DNA of 64,000 nt, taken from the NCBI RefSeq assembly GCF_009728935.1, contig NZ_CP034235.1, positions 5,246,001 through 5,310,000 on the forward strand, written 5' to 3'. The notes under the pieces are model-generated. The model was not told the origin of the DNA. It worked only from the letters and a program-made list of their open reading frames with translations, and searched no databases. This DNA comes from Paenibacillus psychroresistens. GTDB taxonomy: Bacteria > Bacillota > Bacilli > Paenibacillales > NBRC-103111. Below are positions 8,189-15,538 of this stretch, in pieces; the first letter of the stretch is position 1; each line of letters starts with the position of its first letter. Position numbers and translations under genes: made by a program.

Positions 8189-8949
8189 GGTGAAATTTTT
8201 AATTCACTTAAATGTAAGGCTACATCTCTGATTTTTACGTCGGTTTCCGATTCAATTACTTCTCTCTCCGTAGTGTACGAATAAAGAGTATCTCCTTGTA
8301 TTAAATGGTCTGACAAATTTAACAAGGAGATTGCTCTTTTGCCGAATTTTTTTGCGATGGACAGAGTTGTAGCCGTTTCCATGTCAACGCCTACGTGCTG
8401 ATTTTCTGCCCACTCCATGATGAGTTCACTTGTTTCAATTAACATTGCACTTGTAGACACGACTGAACCAATCACATAATTATATTTCATCTTTTTACAA
8501 TACTCGATAGCGGCGTTTACCAAGTGTTCATCGGATTTAATTCTATCTTGATTTGGTAAGTACCAATGTGATACACCATCTTTCATCTCTGCTGCAGTAA
8601 CAATCAATATATCTCCGTATTTAACTATATGAGATAGTCCTCCGAAGTAACCTGTTTGAATAAAGACATCTGTACCTACCGATGCAAATTGATGAGTCAT
8701 CGTTGCGGCAATAGGGCTACCAAAAACATTTGCAAATCCAAGTTGAATGTTATTATACTTTCCAATCACTGTATTCCATTTTGGTAACACAGTATCCGTT
8801 GCAAGAATTTGTTTCCAAATTGATAAGTTTTCATCGTGATTCCATTCACCATGAAGAATAAAGCTTTTGGGGACATCTTTATCTTCAATACCAATTGCTT
8901 TAAGCCAATCTTGCTTTGTAAAGTCTCCATATAATTTCAAAATATACAC
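8185..8949 (-). CDS. Nucleoside phosphorylase (PNP/UDP family)
   Basis: Recognisable blocks of the nucleoside phosphorylase superfamily include the phosphate-binding start NNIQLGFANVFGSPIAATMT, SVGTDVFIQTGYFGGLSHIV (ribose and phosphate site), and GVDMETATTLSIAKKFGKRA, equivalent to the conserved Met-Glu that binds the ribose. The final region LLNLSDHL carries the Asp that usually contacts the base. It should cleave a purine or uridine nucleoside phosphorolytically or hydrolytically. At 254 aa its length is normal. The first codon is GTG; a TTG nine bases further in has a better-spaced GGGGTG, so the start is uncertain by three residues. Confidence 0.8.
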   Translation of the reverse strand: MYILKLYGDFTKQDWLKAIGIEDKDVPKSFILHGEWNHDENLSIWKQILATDTVLPKWNTVIGKYNNIQLGFANVFGSPIAATMTHQFASVGTDVFIQTGYFGGLSHIVKYGDILIVTAAEMKDGVSHWYLPNQDRIKSDEHLVNAAIEYCKKMKYNYVIGSVVSTSAMLIETSELIMEWAENQHVGVDMETATTLSIAKKFGKRAISLLNLSDHLIQGDTLYSYTTEREVIESETDVKIRDVALHLSELKISP

Positions 8950-8961
8950 CCCATTTATTCC

Positions 8962-8978
8962 GTGTTAGCTTAAATAAT
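8962..8978. repeat. Extra copy of the spacer end motif
   Basis: GTGTTAGCTTAAATAA matches the CGTTAGnTnAATaa end. It lies just upstream of the phosphorylase start and before the next complete spacer. Confidence 0.4.
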
Positions 8979-8994
8979 ACATCTCTGTAATTCA

Positions 8995-9090
8995 GCATAA
9001 CTACCCTTTAGCTCAACGAGGCTGCCGTTTTATGCCGGCAGCCTCGTTCAGGTGATAGTTATGTTATAGTACTCATTAGTTGAATAACCT
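8995..9090. repeat. Complete cassette spacer with a 12-bp perfect stem
   Basis: AACTACCCTTTAGCTCAA forms the left end and CATTAGTTGAATAACC the right end. Between them AACGAGGCTGCC (9015-9026) pairs perfectly with GGCAGCCTCGTT (9037-9048). This is the strongest hairpin of the spacer family. Without a following T tract it is not a classic terminator. Confidence 0.75.
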
Positions 9091-9159
9091 CTTTGTAGAA
9101 AGTCGGAAGGGTGAACTGAATCGTGGTCTATAGCTTATATTCTTTTAATTAATTTTCAG

Positions 9160-9576
9160 TCAGGATTCATTTAAAACCTTAATGATTTTTTCCTTAGTTT
9201 GTGGCAACCGTTTTTCAGCACCATGTGGATGTAACGGTTCACTCCAGGAAAAACCATCGCCTTCATATCTTGGAATGAGATGCATGTGGTAATGCGTCAA
9301 ATCATTGAATTTCCCACCATCTTGACAAACTCTAATACCATCGGGTTTAAACAAGCGTTTTAAGACAGTTGAAAGCATTTTAGAGGTATCCATGATGCTA
9401 TAAGCAGTCTCTTGGTCGATTTCATCAACATCCCAATAATGCTTTTTAGGAAGAATAAGAATATGACCTTCATTAAACGGAGCAATATCAAGTACACATG
9501 TAATAAGTTCGTTCTCATAAATGATATTCAGATTAGGTTCAATTCCATTTGCAATCCTACATCCCAAGCATTCCAT
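9160..9576 (-). CDS. HIT-family nucleotide hydrolase or transferase
   Basis: The 138-aa protein carries the histidine triad HYHMHLIPR with H95, H97 and H99; H97 would be the nucleophile. The upstream block NEGHILILPKKHYWDV is also typical. HIT proteins hydrolyse or transfer nucleoside monophosphates from dinucleoside polyphosphates or phosphoramidates. CLGC at residues 3-6 may bind zinc with other ligands, as in several bacterial HIT proteins. It is a single-gene unit bracketed by cassette spacers. GGAGTGAAGC lies before the ATG. Confidence 0.9.
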   Translation of the reverse strand: MECLGCRIANGIEPNLNIIYENELITCVLDIAPFNEGHILILPKKHYWDVDEIDQETAYSIMDTSKMLSTVLKRLFKPDGIRVCQDGGKFNDLTHYHMHLIPRYEGDGFSWSEPLHPHGAEKRLPQTKEKIIKVLNES

Positions 9577-9691
9577 ATACGCTTCACTCCGTTTTTAGCT
9601 TAGCCAGCTCCATCAAATCACGCGTTGCAAATCGTTCGAGTTGGCAGCCTTTGGTGTTGTTATGAATGTTTATTCGACTACTCTGTTAAAC

Positions 9692-9740
9692 TCTCCTGCC
9701 TGTTGAGTGTTGTGCTATAGTCAACCGTTAGTTGATTGAT
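9692..9740. repeat. Short cassette spacer
   Basis: CTCCTGCCTGTTGAGTG and AACCGTTAGTTGATTGATTG form the two ends, with only about 15 bp between. The hairpin seen in other copies is missing, so it looks like a deleted copy. Confidence 0.55.
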
Positions 9741-9752
9741 TGAGTATAGAGT

Positions 9753-10187
9753 TCAATAACTATGTTTGGTTATCTTCATAGGATTGCCTATAATCTTAAT
9801 TTTTCGCTCATGATATTTAACATTCCATGATTCCTCATCGGTGGGATCAGAAACAAATGTTTTTATAGATAAACCATCATCCAACTCGATTGTTATATCA
9901 TTGCTTCCTGACTCGATAGTTACACAGCGAATCCTTTTCAAAGCCATACTTCCCAATTTGTGCGAGATAGCTTCATGCTCCATTGTATCCTCGGTCTGAG
10001 CCTGCCTTGAGCCTGTTATGACCTCTTTAGCGTTTCTAAAATGCCATGTTGGTTCTAACCACACGCTGGCACCAGAATCCTTCTCGCCTGGTTGACAATT
10101 TAAATAAATAATTAATGAATTGCCAGCGAGTCTTAAAAATGATACCTGCATGTTCTCAAGGCTCTTTATTTCATTTAATCCCTCCAT
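9753..10187 (-). CDS. Hypothetical protein (144 aa)
   Basis: The translation starts MEGLNEIKSLENMQVSFLRL after AGGGAGGGAA-like bases, a good ribosome site. It has short beta-strand-like segments (SLIIYLNC, KRIRCVTIES, ITIELDDGLSIKTFV) and no signal or membrane segment. The length and pattern recall small immunity or accessory proteins made mainly of beta sheet, but I cannot assign a family. It ends 20 bp from a cassette-spacer motif and is a single-gene unit. Confidence 0.65.
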   Translation of the reverse strand: MEGLNEIKSLENMQVSFLRLAGNSLIIYLNCQPGEKDSGASVWLEPTWHFRNAKEVITGSRQAQTEDTMEHEAISHKLGSMALKRIRCVTIESGSNDITIELDDGLSIKTFVSDPTDEESWNVKYHERKIKIIGNPMKITKHSY

Positions 10188-10245
10188 ACATTCCCTCTCT
10201 TTGCGTTTTTGGTGTTACCGTATAGTTCGATAGCATTCTTGAAGT

Positions 10246-10300
10246 ATCCTGCCAGTTACTTCAATAAACAAAAAAGGAACTACCCCGTTGGCTAGCTCAT
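10246..10300. repeat. Cassette spacer overlapping a stop codon
   Basis: TATCCTGCCAGTTACTTCAA and CCCCGTTGGCTAGCTCAT form the ends. The CTA at 10292-10294 in the second motif is the stop codon of the next minus-strand gene. Confidence 0.6.
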
Positions 10301-10609
10301 ATCGAACGTACTCCAACCAGCATTTTGAACTAATTTTTGTAACTCTAAAAATTCTTTCTTATTCTTTAGTTCCACTTTGGTAAAGGGTTTAGTGAAAAAC
10401 TCGAAATAAGGTGGCTTCGCACAAACATCCCTTTGCCCAATACACTTACTTTGATTCTTAAATTGGAGGTACTCTTCCCCTGTCCAATTATGATTTCTCT
10501 TGTTATATGCAATCCAATTCTCATTACACTCATCAAAGTTCACAGTAATGTCTTGACCAGATTCACTAATAACCCTTAGAATTTTTGAATTTGCTTCAAT
10601 GCTTTTCAT
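10292..10609 (-). CDS. Hypothetical protein (105 aa)
   Basis: The start at 10609 has AGGTG six bases upstream, and two earlier in-frame starts overlap that site. The small soluble protein reads MKSIEANSKILRVISESGQD and is rich in Asn, Lys and Glu, with four cysteine or aromatic positions around QRDVCAKPPYFEFF. No family is recognised. Its stop lies in a cassette-spacer motif and it has no operon partner. Confidence 0.6.
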   Translation of the reverse strand: MKSIEANSKILRVISESGQDITVNFDECNENWIAYNKRNHNWTGEEYLQFKNQSKCIGQRDVCAKPPYFEFFTKPFTKVELKNKKEFLELQKLVQNAGWSTFDMS

Positions 10610-10649
10610 ACGCATCACCTATGTCAAATTATTACACTCTTTAATGAAC

Positions 10650-10715
10650 AAAACTGCCAGTTACTTCAATGAACGGAATAACTTTCTCAACTCTCGTATT
10701 CGTTAGCTGAGTAAC
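10650..10715. repeat. Cassette spacer
   Basis: AAACTGCCAGTTACTTCAAT at the left and ATTCGTTAGCTGAGTAA at the right form the directly repeated ends, with about 25 bp between. It is very close in sequence to the copies at 3394 and 15044. Confidence 0.7.
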
Positions 10716-10733
10716 TAAAAACTAAACGTTTAT

Positions 10734-11189
10734 TTAACCCTTACCCTTATAAAAATCTAATAAATCTTTTAATAATATTCCATCAATGCTTAAACCATCA
10801 ACATTACAATTCCTAAGTTCGACTTTTGAAAGATTGCATGCATCAAAAATGGCAGTACTTAAATCACTGTTTTTAAATACAACTGGCTCAATATTAATCC
10901 AACCCTCGGTTCCAGGCTCTTCGGACAACTGGCTCTTATCGGCATTAGGGCGAACAATATTCTCAAAAATAGTTCCTCCCATCTGGATCATATTAATATG
11001 TATATTTGAAAAATAAATATGTTCCCACTTTGAATTCACAAAGTTCGTATGAGCAAATGATGTATTTCGCATATCGATACCGTGAAAATCAGATTCTTTA
11101 AAACAAACCATATGAATACTTTCGTTTCTTAAATCTTGTAACTCCAACCCATTTTTCGAATCCATTATTTTCTTTTCTGTAAGTGGCAC
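10734..11189 (-). CDS. Pentapeptide-repeat-like protein
   Basis: About 150 aa with successive A(D/N)LxX-like quintets: FKESDFHGIDMRNTSFAHTN and, after a linker, FKNSDLSTAIFDACNLSKVE. The central Phe/Leu spacing of five predicts a short right-handed quadrilateral beta-helix. Such proteins can bind DNA gyrase (Qnr type) or have no known role; the two blocks are too short and interrupted to claim quinolone protection. The first codon at 11198 is GTG; GTG at 11189 with GAAAGG upstream fits better. It is a single-gene unit. Confidence 0.65.
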   Translation of the reverse strand: MPLTEKKIMDSKNGLELQDLRNESIHMVCFKESDFHGIDMRNTSFAHTNFVNSKWEHIYFSNIHINMIQMGGTIFENIVRPNADKSQLSEEPGTEGWINIEPVVFKNSDLSTAIFDACNLSKVELRNCNVDGLSIDGILLKDLLDFYKGKG

Positions 11190-11198
11190 CGAATACAC

Positions 11199-11644
11199 CC
11201 TTTCATAATTTTATTATTAATGATTTCAACATTTACCCATATTTTTCCTGCTAGTAAAAGAACAAAAATAAAGTAATTTATTGAATTCTGCCCATCCATG
11301 TCGGTTAGACCCCTTGAGGCTTCATCTGATCACGTATACATTGCCGATTAGGTACAGCAACGAAAAAAAAGCGAATAACTTTTGAATTTCACTTGTTTAT
11401 TTCGGTTATAAATAATATTAAAAGAATTATTAGTTTAATTAATTTATTCTATTTAATCATTAATTCAAAAAAATTTCCCGTTTCTAATTTAATTATCTTA
11501 CTCGTACGAAAAAGGAGCTTCAACAAAGCAAGCCCCTCACTTCAATAAAATAGAGGAACTGCAGAATAGCAATGCTCCTCTGATAAATTTTGCTTTCAAT
11601 CCAACAGAAATTGATTATTTTTTCTTTACTTAGTTAGTGTTTCT
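11199..11644. other. Intergenic stretch with a long direct repeat
   Basis: No gene is seen. It holds repeat R1 (11286-11465) and a degenerate spacer at about 11510-11575 with a hairpin-like GAGG..CCTC pair. The sequence is AT-rich and no promoter can be picked with confidence. Confidence 0.5.
11286..11465. repeat. Long direct repeat R1 (about 180 bp)
   Basis: This stretch shares long identical blocks with 13643-13822, for example TTCATCTGATCA, GCCGATTAGG, ACAGCAACGAAAAAAAA, CGGTTATAAATAATATT and TTTATTCTATTTAAT. R1 and R2 lie in the same orientation and bracket the hydrolase and ArsR genes. Confidence 0.8.
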
Positions 11645-12451
11645 TTAGTTATTTCGCAAAAATGATACTATTGTATCATTAAATTCATTTGGACTATCAA
11701 TGTTAGGGAAATGTGCCGATTTGTTAAACGTTATGTGTTTCGCATTTGGGATATTGGCGGCTAACATATCTGCTGTTTTTTTATAATCGAAATGGTCTAA
11801 TTCCCCTGAAATTACTAATGTCGGCACGTTTACTTCAGCTAAGCGTCCACTTGGATGAGGATCAAGCCAAGTGGGTCTGTTCTGAGATAGTTCTTTGCTA
11901 TAAATTTCACGATATATTTCTTTTAACCATAACCTATTTGTTTGAACTCTCCCTATTTCTTGATCGGGACCATCTAAAAGTAAATGTAAGTTTATATCTA
12001 ATGCTTCATCGATATTTCCCAAAGTCCATTCTTCGCGAAACCTTTTATTTTGTAGTTGCATGTCCTCAGAAACTGGCAAGAAGCCTCCTGAGGAAACAAG
12101 GATTAGACGGTGTGCCATTTTTGGATATGCCAAGACAAATTCTATCCCCATATAGCCTCCAAATGAGCAACCTAAAAAATTCGCACTCTTTATTTGCAAC
12201 TTTTGAAGCAGAGAACTGATATCATCAAAAAGAGTAAACGTTAATCCAGGGTCAATTGTTTTCCCGAGCCCCCTAATATCAAAGCGAATAACTTGGAACT
12301 TCTTGGATAGCATATCCATTTGAGGGTCCCACATGCGACTGTCCAATGGGAATCCGTGAAGTAGGACGAGTGCTTCACCTTCTCCTGCTGATTCATAATA
12401 AATATCTGTACCCTTAACATTTATAAATCCTTTTTGCTTCGAAATCTCCAT
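11645..12451 (-). CDS. Alpha/beta hydrolase
   Basis: The 268-aa protein has the alpha/beta hydrolase layout: oxyanion HGFP near residue 33, nucleophile elbow GCSFGG with S96, acid in SGELDHFDY and the catalytic His in NKSAHFPNIDSP. This is closest to small cytosolic esterase, haloperoxidase-like and lactonase-type hydrolases; the substrate is open. Three ATG codons cluster at the start, and AGGAG is nine bases before the third (12451), which is preferred. It is divergent from an ArsR-type regulator over a gap with a perfect palindrome, so the pair is likely a regulated unit. Confidence 0.85.
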   Translation of the reverse strand: MEISKQKGFINVKGTDIYYESAGEGEALVLLHGFPLDSRMWDPQMDMLSKKFQVIRFDIRGLGKTIDPGLTFTLFDDISSLLQKLQIKSANFLGCSFGGYMGIEFVLAYPKMAHRLILVSSGGFLPVSEDMQLQNKRFREEWTLGNIDEALDINLHLLLDGPDQEIGRVQTNRLWLKEIYREIYSKELSQNRPTWLDPHPSGRLAEVNVPTLVISGELDHFDYKKTADMLAANIPNAKHITFNKSAHFPNIDSPNEFNDTIVSFLRNN

Positions 12452-12597
12452 CCTCATCATCTCCTAATTTTTTTTATCCTAAATAAAAAAACATAAATAG
12501 TTAAACGGGAACTGAACTTATTTTGCAGTGTGAATCGATCTAACAAAAATCGCATGTACATTTAGCACCTTAACCATTCCAACTTATAACGTTAGGA

Positions 12598-12623
12598 TTT
12601 AGTTCAATAATAATTGAACTAAA
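12598..12623. promoter_or_regulatory. Palindromic operator, 11-bp arms
   Basis: TTTAGTTCAAT-aata-ATTGAACTAAA is a perfect inverted repeat centred between the divergent hydrolase and ArsR genes. Its left arm also resembles the cassette-spacer end CGTTAGTTcAATaa, so part of the operator may derive from a spacer. Confidence 0.65.
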
Positions 12624-12717
12624 TTAAAAAGTAAATATGTATTGAACAAATTTTATTGTTCGCGAGACATAAAGTATGTTATGCTTTTCTTATTGTTTAA
12701 GATCAGGAGGGTTAAAA

Positions 12718-13629
12718 ATGGCTTATATTGTTAGAGCAGCCGATTCAATTGTATATGAACTACTCTTAAGTTTTCTTCTTTATAAAAGAAGAGCCAATCT
12801 GAAGTATTTAGACAAAGGAACTGAATGGATACAAGAGGTTGATGAGAAGTTGACAAGCGAATTCAAAAAGGAAATAGACACTTTTGAGGAACTTGCATTC
12901 GGTGACGTCGCTTGTGTCTTTATTGAGCAATGCCAGGAAAACCATCAGATCAACACTTTTTTAGAGTGGTTAAAATCTTTGTCAGCAACACAAATGTATG
13001 AATCGCTTGCACCACATTTAAGGGAAAGAGATTCTACTATTCTACTGGAACTTGAAAAACAACGCGATTTATTTGTGTACTTCATTTCCGAGTGGAATGT
13101 TCAGTATTTCCAATCACAAGCCAATCTCCATCATTTAAAAAAAGCAAGCGAAGCCGTAACACAAGCTATTAACGATAAGATTTCCCCTGCAGTCATAGTC
13201 GAAAATTTTGCATCAGGACTTCAGATTGAAATGAAAGAGATAAAGTACGTTCACCTCATTCCTTCAATTCACTTTAGTCCATTGCACACTTTCAGTATAT
13301 TGAAGGAAAACTTATTCGTTTGGTTTCCAATTCAAGTTGACCGTTCAAACCTAAAAGATATCGTAAATATGGGAAAATGTTTGTCTGATCGCAAAAGACT
13401 TGAAATCCTACAATTTCTTTCTACAGGGGCATTCACCTTTACAGATGTTTTAAAACAGATCGGCGGTGCTAAGGGAAACATTCATCATCACATTATGACT
13501 TTGCGTGCAGGTGGACTAGTTAGAATTCATATAGCCGATGGAGGACAAACGTTCCTCGCCAGTACTCGTAAATCGTTCATTCCTGAAATAAAAGAAAAAC
13601 TCAATGTATTTTTATTTAATCAACATTAA
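12718..13629 (+). CDS. ArsR-type regulator with long N-terminal domain
   Basis: A 303-aa protein starts at 12718 with AGGAGGG seven bases upstream; an in-frame ATG at 12676 lacks a site. Residues 1-200 form a mainly helical domain seen in larger Bacillales ArsR-like regulators (DUF5937 type, recalled from family layout). The C-terminal 80 residues are a winged helix: LSDRKRLEILQFLSTGAFTF, then AKGNIHHHIMTLRAGGLVRI. It probably represses itself and the divergent alpha/beta hydrolase through the palindrome at 12598. The pair sits between direct repeats R1 and R2. Confidence 0.82.
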   Translation: MAYIVRAADSIVYELLLSFLLYKRRANLKYLDKGTEWIQEVDEKLTSEFKKEIDTFEELAFGDVACVFIEQCQENHQINTFLEWLKSLSATQMYESLAPHLRERDSTILLELEKQRDLFVYFISEWNVQYFQSQANLHHLKKASEAVTQAINDKISPAVIVENFASGLQIEMKEIKYVHLIPSIHFSPLHTFSILKENLFVWFPIQVDRSNLKDIVNMGKCLSDRKRLEILQFLSTGAFTFTDVLKQIGGAKGNIHHHIMTLRAGGLVRIHIADGGQTFLASTRKSFIPEIKEKLNVFLFNQH

Positions 13630-13642
13630 TTCTTTATTTACG

Positions 13643-13822
13643 CAATCTTGCCCATTAATGCCGCTAAGGTCAGTGATGTTTCATCTGATCATGATACAGT
13701 GCCGATTAGGAACAGCAACGAAAAAAAAGAATAACTTTTGAATTTTACCTTGATTTAATTGCGGTTATAAATAATATTATTAGACTTTCTATCTAATTAA
13801 TTTATTCTATTTAATTATTAAA
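13643..13822. repeat. Long direct repeat R2 (about 180 bp)
   Basis: This is the second copy of R1, in the same orientation. It begins with TCTTGCCCATTAATGCC, similar to a cassette-spacer end, and runs up to the IS1595 relic. A shorter third copy lies at 14985-15030. Confidence 0.8.
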
Positions 13823-13861
13823 ACAAGGCTTTTTTCTAAATTATTGTTGCTTTTGTTGTGT

Positions 13862-14182
13862 AGCCATTCTGCAACTAATTACAAATCGTTTGCCAAAAAG
13901 AAAGGGATACCTCACGAAATTTTAAACGCTAACAAAGGCGTTCGAGTGAAGAAAGGTATTTATCATATTCAACATGTGAATGCATACCACCAACGTTTAA
14001 AAAAGTGGATGGAAAGATTCAATGGTGTTGGCACAAAATACATCGACAACTACTTGTTTTGGTTCCGATTCTTAGAATCACATAAGCAATTGGAAAAAAA
14101 GCTACGCAGGAGAACGATGGTGGTGGAATCTTGCAAACGTCCCAACTTCACAACAACTGCAACCATGAGGAATGTAGTTTGA
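13862..14182 (+). pseudogene. IS1595-family transposase, C-terminal fragment
   Basis: SATNYKSFAKKKGIPHEILN followed by GVRVKKGIYHIQHVNAYHQR and YIDNYLFWFRFLE is the C-terminal third of IS1595-type (DDE, ISXO2-like) transposases. The catalytic Asp residues and the N-terminal zinc-ribbon are missing. Upstream is repeat R2, which may include what is left of the element's flank. It is not functional. Confidence 0.8.
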
Positions 14183-14227
14183 AGATGGCTGTGTTTCGTT
14201 AAAAATGTACTAAAAAAAGCAAAACCA

Positions 14228-14539
14228 TTATCGGCTCTGCTTTCGTTTGAAAATGTGGATAAAATAATCTATTATAAGTCCCACCAAAAGAAAAGTTCCG
14301 AAGTGTATCAAGTAAGCTGGAAATCGAAGACTAATTAAGGCACTATCCATCGCCCATTTCGTATCATTAGCATCAATCATCCAGTTTTTAAATGGTTCAG
14401 TAAATTTAATTGCATCTATAACGGGATTAAATCGAACAAGGACTATATTCGCCATACCACTTCCCAAGTAATCAGACAAACAAATCAACATACTAATTAC
14501 AGAAAGCCAAAAAGAAACGCGACCAAGCAAGCTCCTCAA
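14228..14539 (-). CDS. Small membrane protein, unknown
   Basis: About 103 aa from a TTG, or 85 aa from the internal ATG (MLICLSDYLG). Two hydrophobic segments flank a polar middle: RVSFWLSVISMLICLSDYLG at the start and LIHFGTFLLVGLIIDYFIHI near the end, with a basic tail FKRKQSR. This is a hairpin-type membrane protein. GAGGAG is found near the TTG, but spacing does not settle the start. The first bases abut a cassette-spacer end motif at 14540. The function is unknown. Confidence 0.55.
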   Translation of the reverse strand: MRSLLGRVSFWLSVISMLICLSDYLGSGMANIVLVRFNPVIDAIKFTEPFKNWMIDANDTKWAMDSALISLRFPAYLIHFGTFLLVGLIIDYFIHIFKRKQSR

Positions 14540-14562
14540 CTATTGTGTTTTGTTAGCTTAAT
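14540..14562. repeat. Cassette-spacer end motif
   Basis: CTATTGTGTTTTGTTAGCTT is nearly identical to the right end of the spacer at 15044-15131 (CTATTGTGTTTCG, then TTTAGTTCAAT). Confidence 0.5.
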
Positions 14563-14577
14563 GTATAGTTTTCGTTC

Positions 14578-14850
14578 TTACTTAGCATTCGAAATTGGAG
14601 AGGACTCTTTCACCCACTCTGTTGGACCTTCACTATCGGAAATAAACTTCCTCCAAAATTCTCCGCTTTGTTTGTCAAATATTATCATATTATTTTTATT
14701 TACCGTAATCATTTCATACCTTTCCGTAGTTGATGCATTACTTACCCCTGCGGAGGTTTTTCCACCAAATGTCAACATTACAAACAACCCTAAAATTGCA
14801 AATCCTAATAGAATCGAAAATCCAATAATCAGCGAATTACCTTTATTCAT
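14578..14850 (-). CDS. Small single-pass membrane protein, unknown
   Basis: The 90-aa protein has one N-terminal transmembrane segment (LIIGFSILLGFAILGLFVML) after MNKGNS, then a small soluble tail, TERYEMITVNKNNMIIFDKQ and on to WRKFISDSEGPTEWV. GGAGGGG precedes the ATG, a good ribosome site. The topology suggests an exported small domain tethered to the membrane. No family is recognised. It is a single-gene unit in the cassette region. Confidence 0.65.
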   Translation of the reverse strand: MNKGNSLIIGFSILLGFAILGLFVMLTFGGKTSAGVSNASTTERYEMITVNKNNMIIFDKQSGEFWRKFISDSEGPTEWVKESSPISNAK

Positions 14851-14984
14851 AAAAAACCCCTCCAGTTCTAGTTACTTACAAATTTAACTTTCGACATCTT
14901 ATATTATAATACCTTCCTTTTCGAATTGTTAAGATAACGCCCGCTAGTTGAATACCGTTTGATTTTTTAACGCCTCTGGTCCTT

Positions 14985-15030
14985 AACGCTTCATCTGATC
15001 ATGAATACATTGCAGAAACAGCAACAACGG
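14985..15030. repeat. Partial third copy of R1/R2
   Basis: CGCTTCATCTGATCATGAAT, then ACATTGC and AACAGCAACAACGGAATT match the start of R1 and R2, with the middle deleted. It directly precedes a complete cassette spacer. Confidence 0.65.
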
Positions 15031-15043
15031 AATTCAACCCCAC

Positions 15044-15131
15044 TAAACTGCCCGTTACTTTAATGGAAAAAAGCAGACTGCCGCTGCAATCTGCTTCTTT
15101 CCACTATTGTGTTTCGTATTTTAGTTCAATC
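15044..15131. repeat. Complete cassette spacer
   Basis: The left end is AAACTGCCCGTTACTTTAAT. An AAGCAGA/TCTGCTT hairpin lies at 15071-15096 inside a wider GGAAA/TTTCC pairing. The right end is CGTATTTTAGTTCAATC. The stop codon of the following minus-strand gene (15104) lies inside it. Confidence 0.7.
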
Positions 15132-15343
15132 AATTCAATATGGTATTTAACTTCTATTGAGTGGCATTTGGCACAGGAAAAATTAGGTGCCACTAGTAAT
15201 TCCATTGGTGGTAAATCGGAAATAGATTTTGCCTTCTTTTTTATCCAACCGTTTTTGGAGGATAACTCTGGCGGGTCAATTAGCTTAGTGTCAGTATTAC
15301 ATTTCTTACAATGGATTTTTACTTCCCAAACTAACTCTTTCAT
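15104..15343 (-). CDS. Small zinc-ribbon-like protein
   Basis: A 79-aa protein starts at ATG 15343, with GGGGAG eleven bases upstream; a GTG four codons earlier overlaps this region. It holds two CxxC pairs, CKKC near residue 11 and CAKC near residue 57, enough for one zinc ribbon. The middle is KLIDPPELSSKNGWIKKKAK. No family is recognised; small proteins of this type are often accessory or immunity-like. It is a single-gene unit ending inside a cassette spacer. Confidence 0.6.
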   Translation of the reverse strand: MKELVWEVKIHCKKCNTDTKLIDPPELSSKNGWIKKKAKSISDLPPMELLVAPNFSCAKCHSIEVKYHIELIELKYETQ

Positions 15344-15449
15344 ATAAAAATACACTCCCCTATTGCCTGTAATTAAACCAATAAGACAAGGTAATACCGT
15401 TGTTAGTCTCTCTCATACTTAGTCGATTTCTTTATTACTTGGTTGCGCT

Positions 15450-15470
15450 ATACTGCCAGTTAGTTCAACG
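15450..15470. repeat. Last cassette-spacer end motif
   Basis: TACTGCCAGTTAGTTCAACG is the rightmost copy of the end motif. The array of small genes stops here and is followed by a terminator and the 20-nt repeat element. Confidence 0.55.
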
Positions 15471-15512
15471 GCCATGATGGAAAAATTAAAAAACTTTATT
15501 ATAAAACAACAC

Positions 15513-15538
15513 AAAAAAAGACCCCGAAGAGTCTTTTT
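15513..15538. terminator. Bidirectional terminator
   Basis: AAAAAGAC-cccgaaga-GTCTTTTT forms a short stem with A and T tracts on both sides. It marks the boundary between the small-gene region and the glycan loci. Confidence 0.65.

Noticed and set aside
8995..9090. Ordinary terminator for the HIT gene
   Set aside because: The stem is strong but no T tract follows on either strand, and the flanks match the spacer family rather than a terminator.
10734..11189. Qnr-type quinolone resistance protein
   Set aside because: Only two short pentapeptide blocks are present, against about 40 continuous repeats in Qnr.
12821..14887. Plus-strand frame 14543-14887 opposite the small membrane protein genes
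   Set aside because: It is antisense to two better supported minus-strand genes with ribosome sites and membrane segments.
2396..15470. Integron attC sites
   Set aside because: The spacer ends are in direct, not inverted, orientation and do not fit the RYYYAAC/GTTRRRY pair. No tyrosine integrase gene is in the window.
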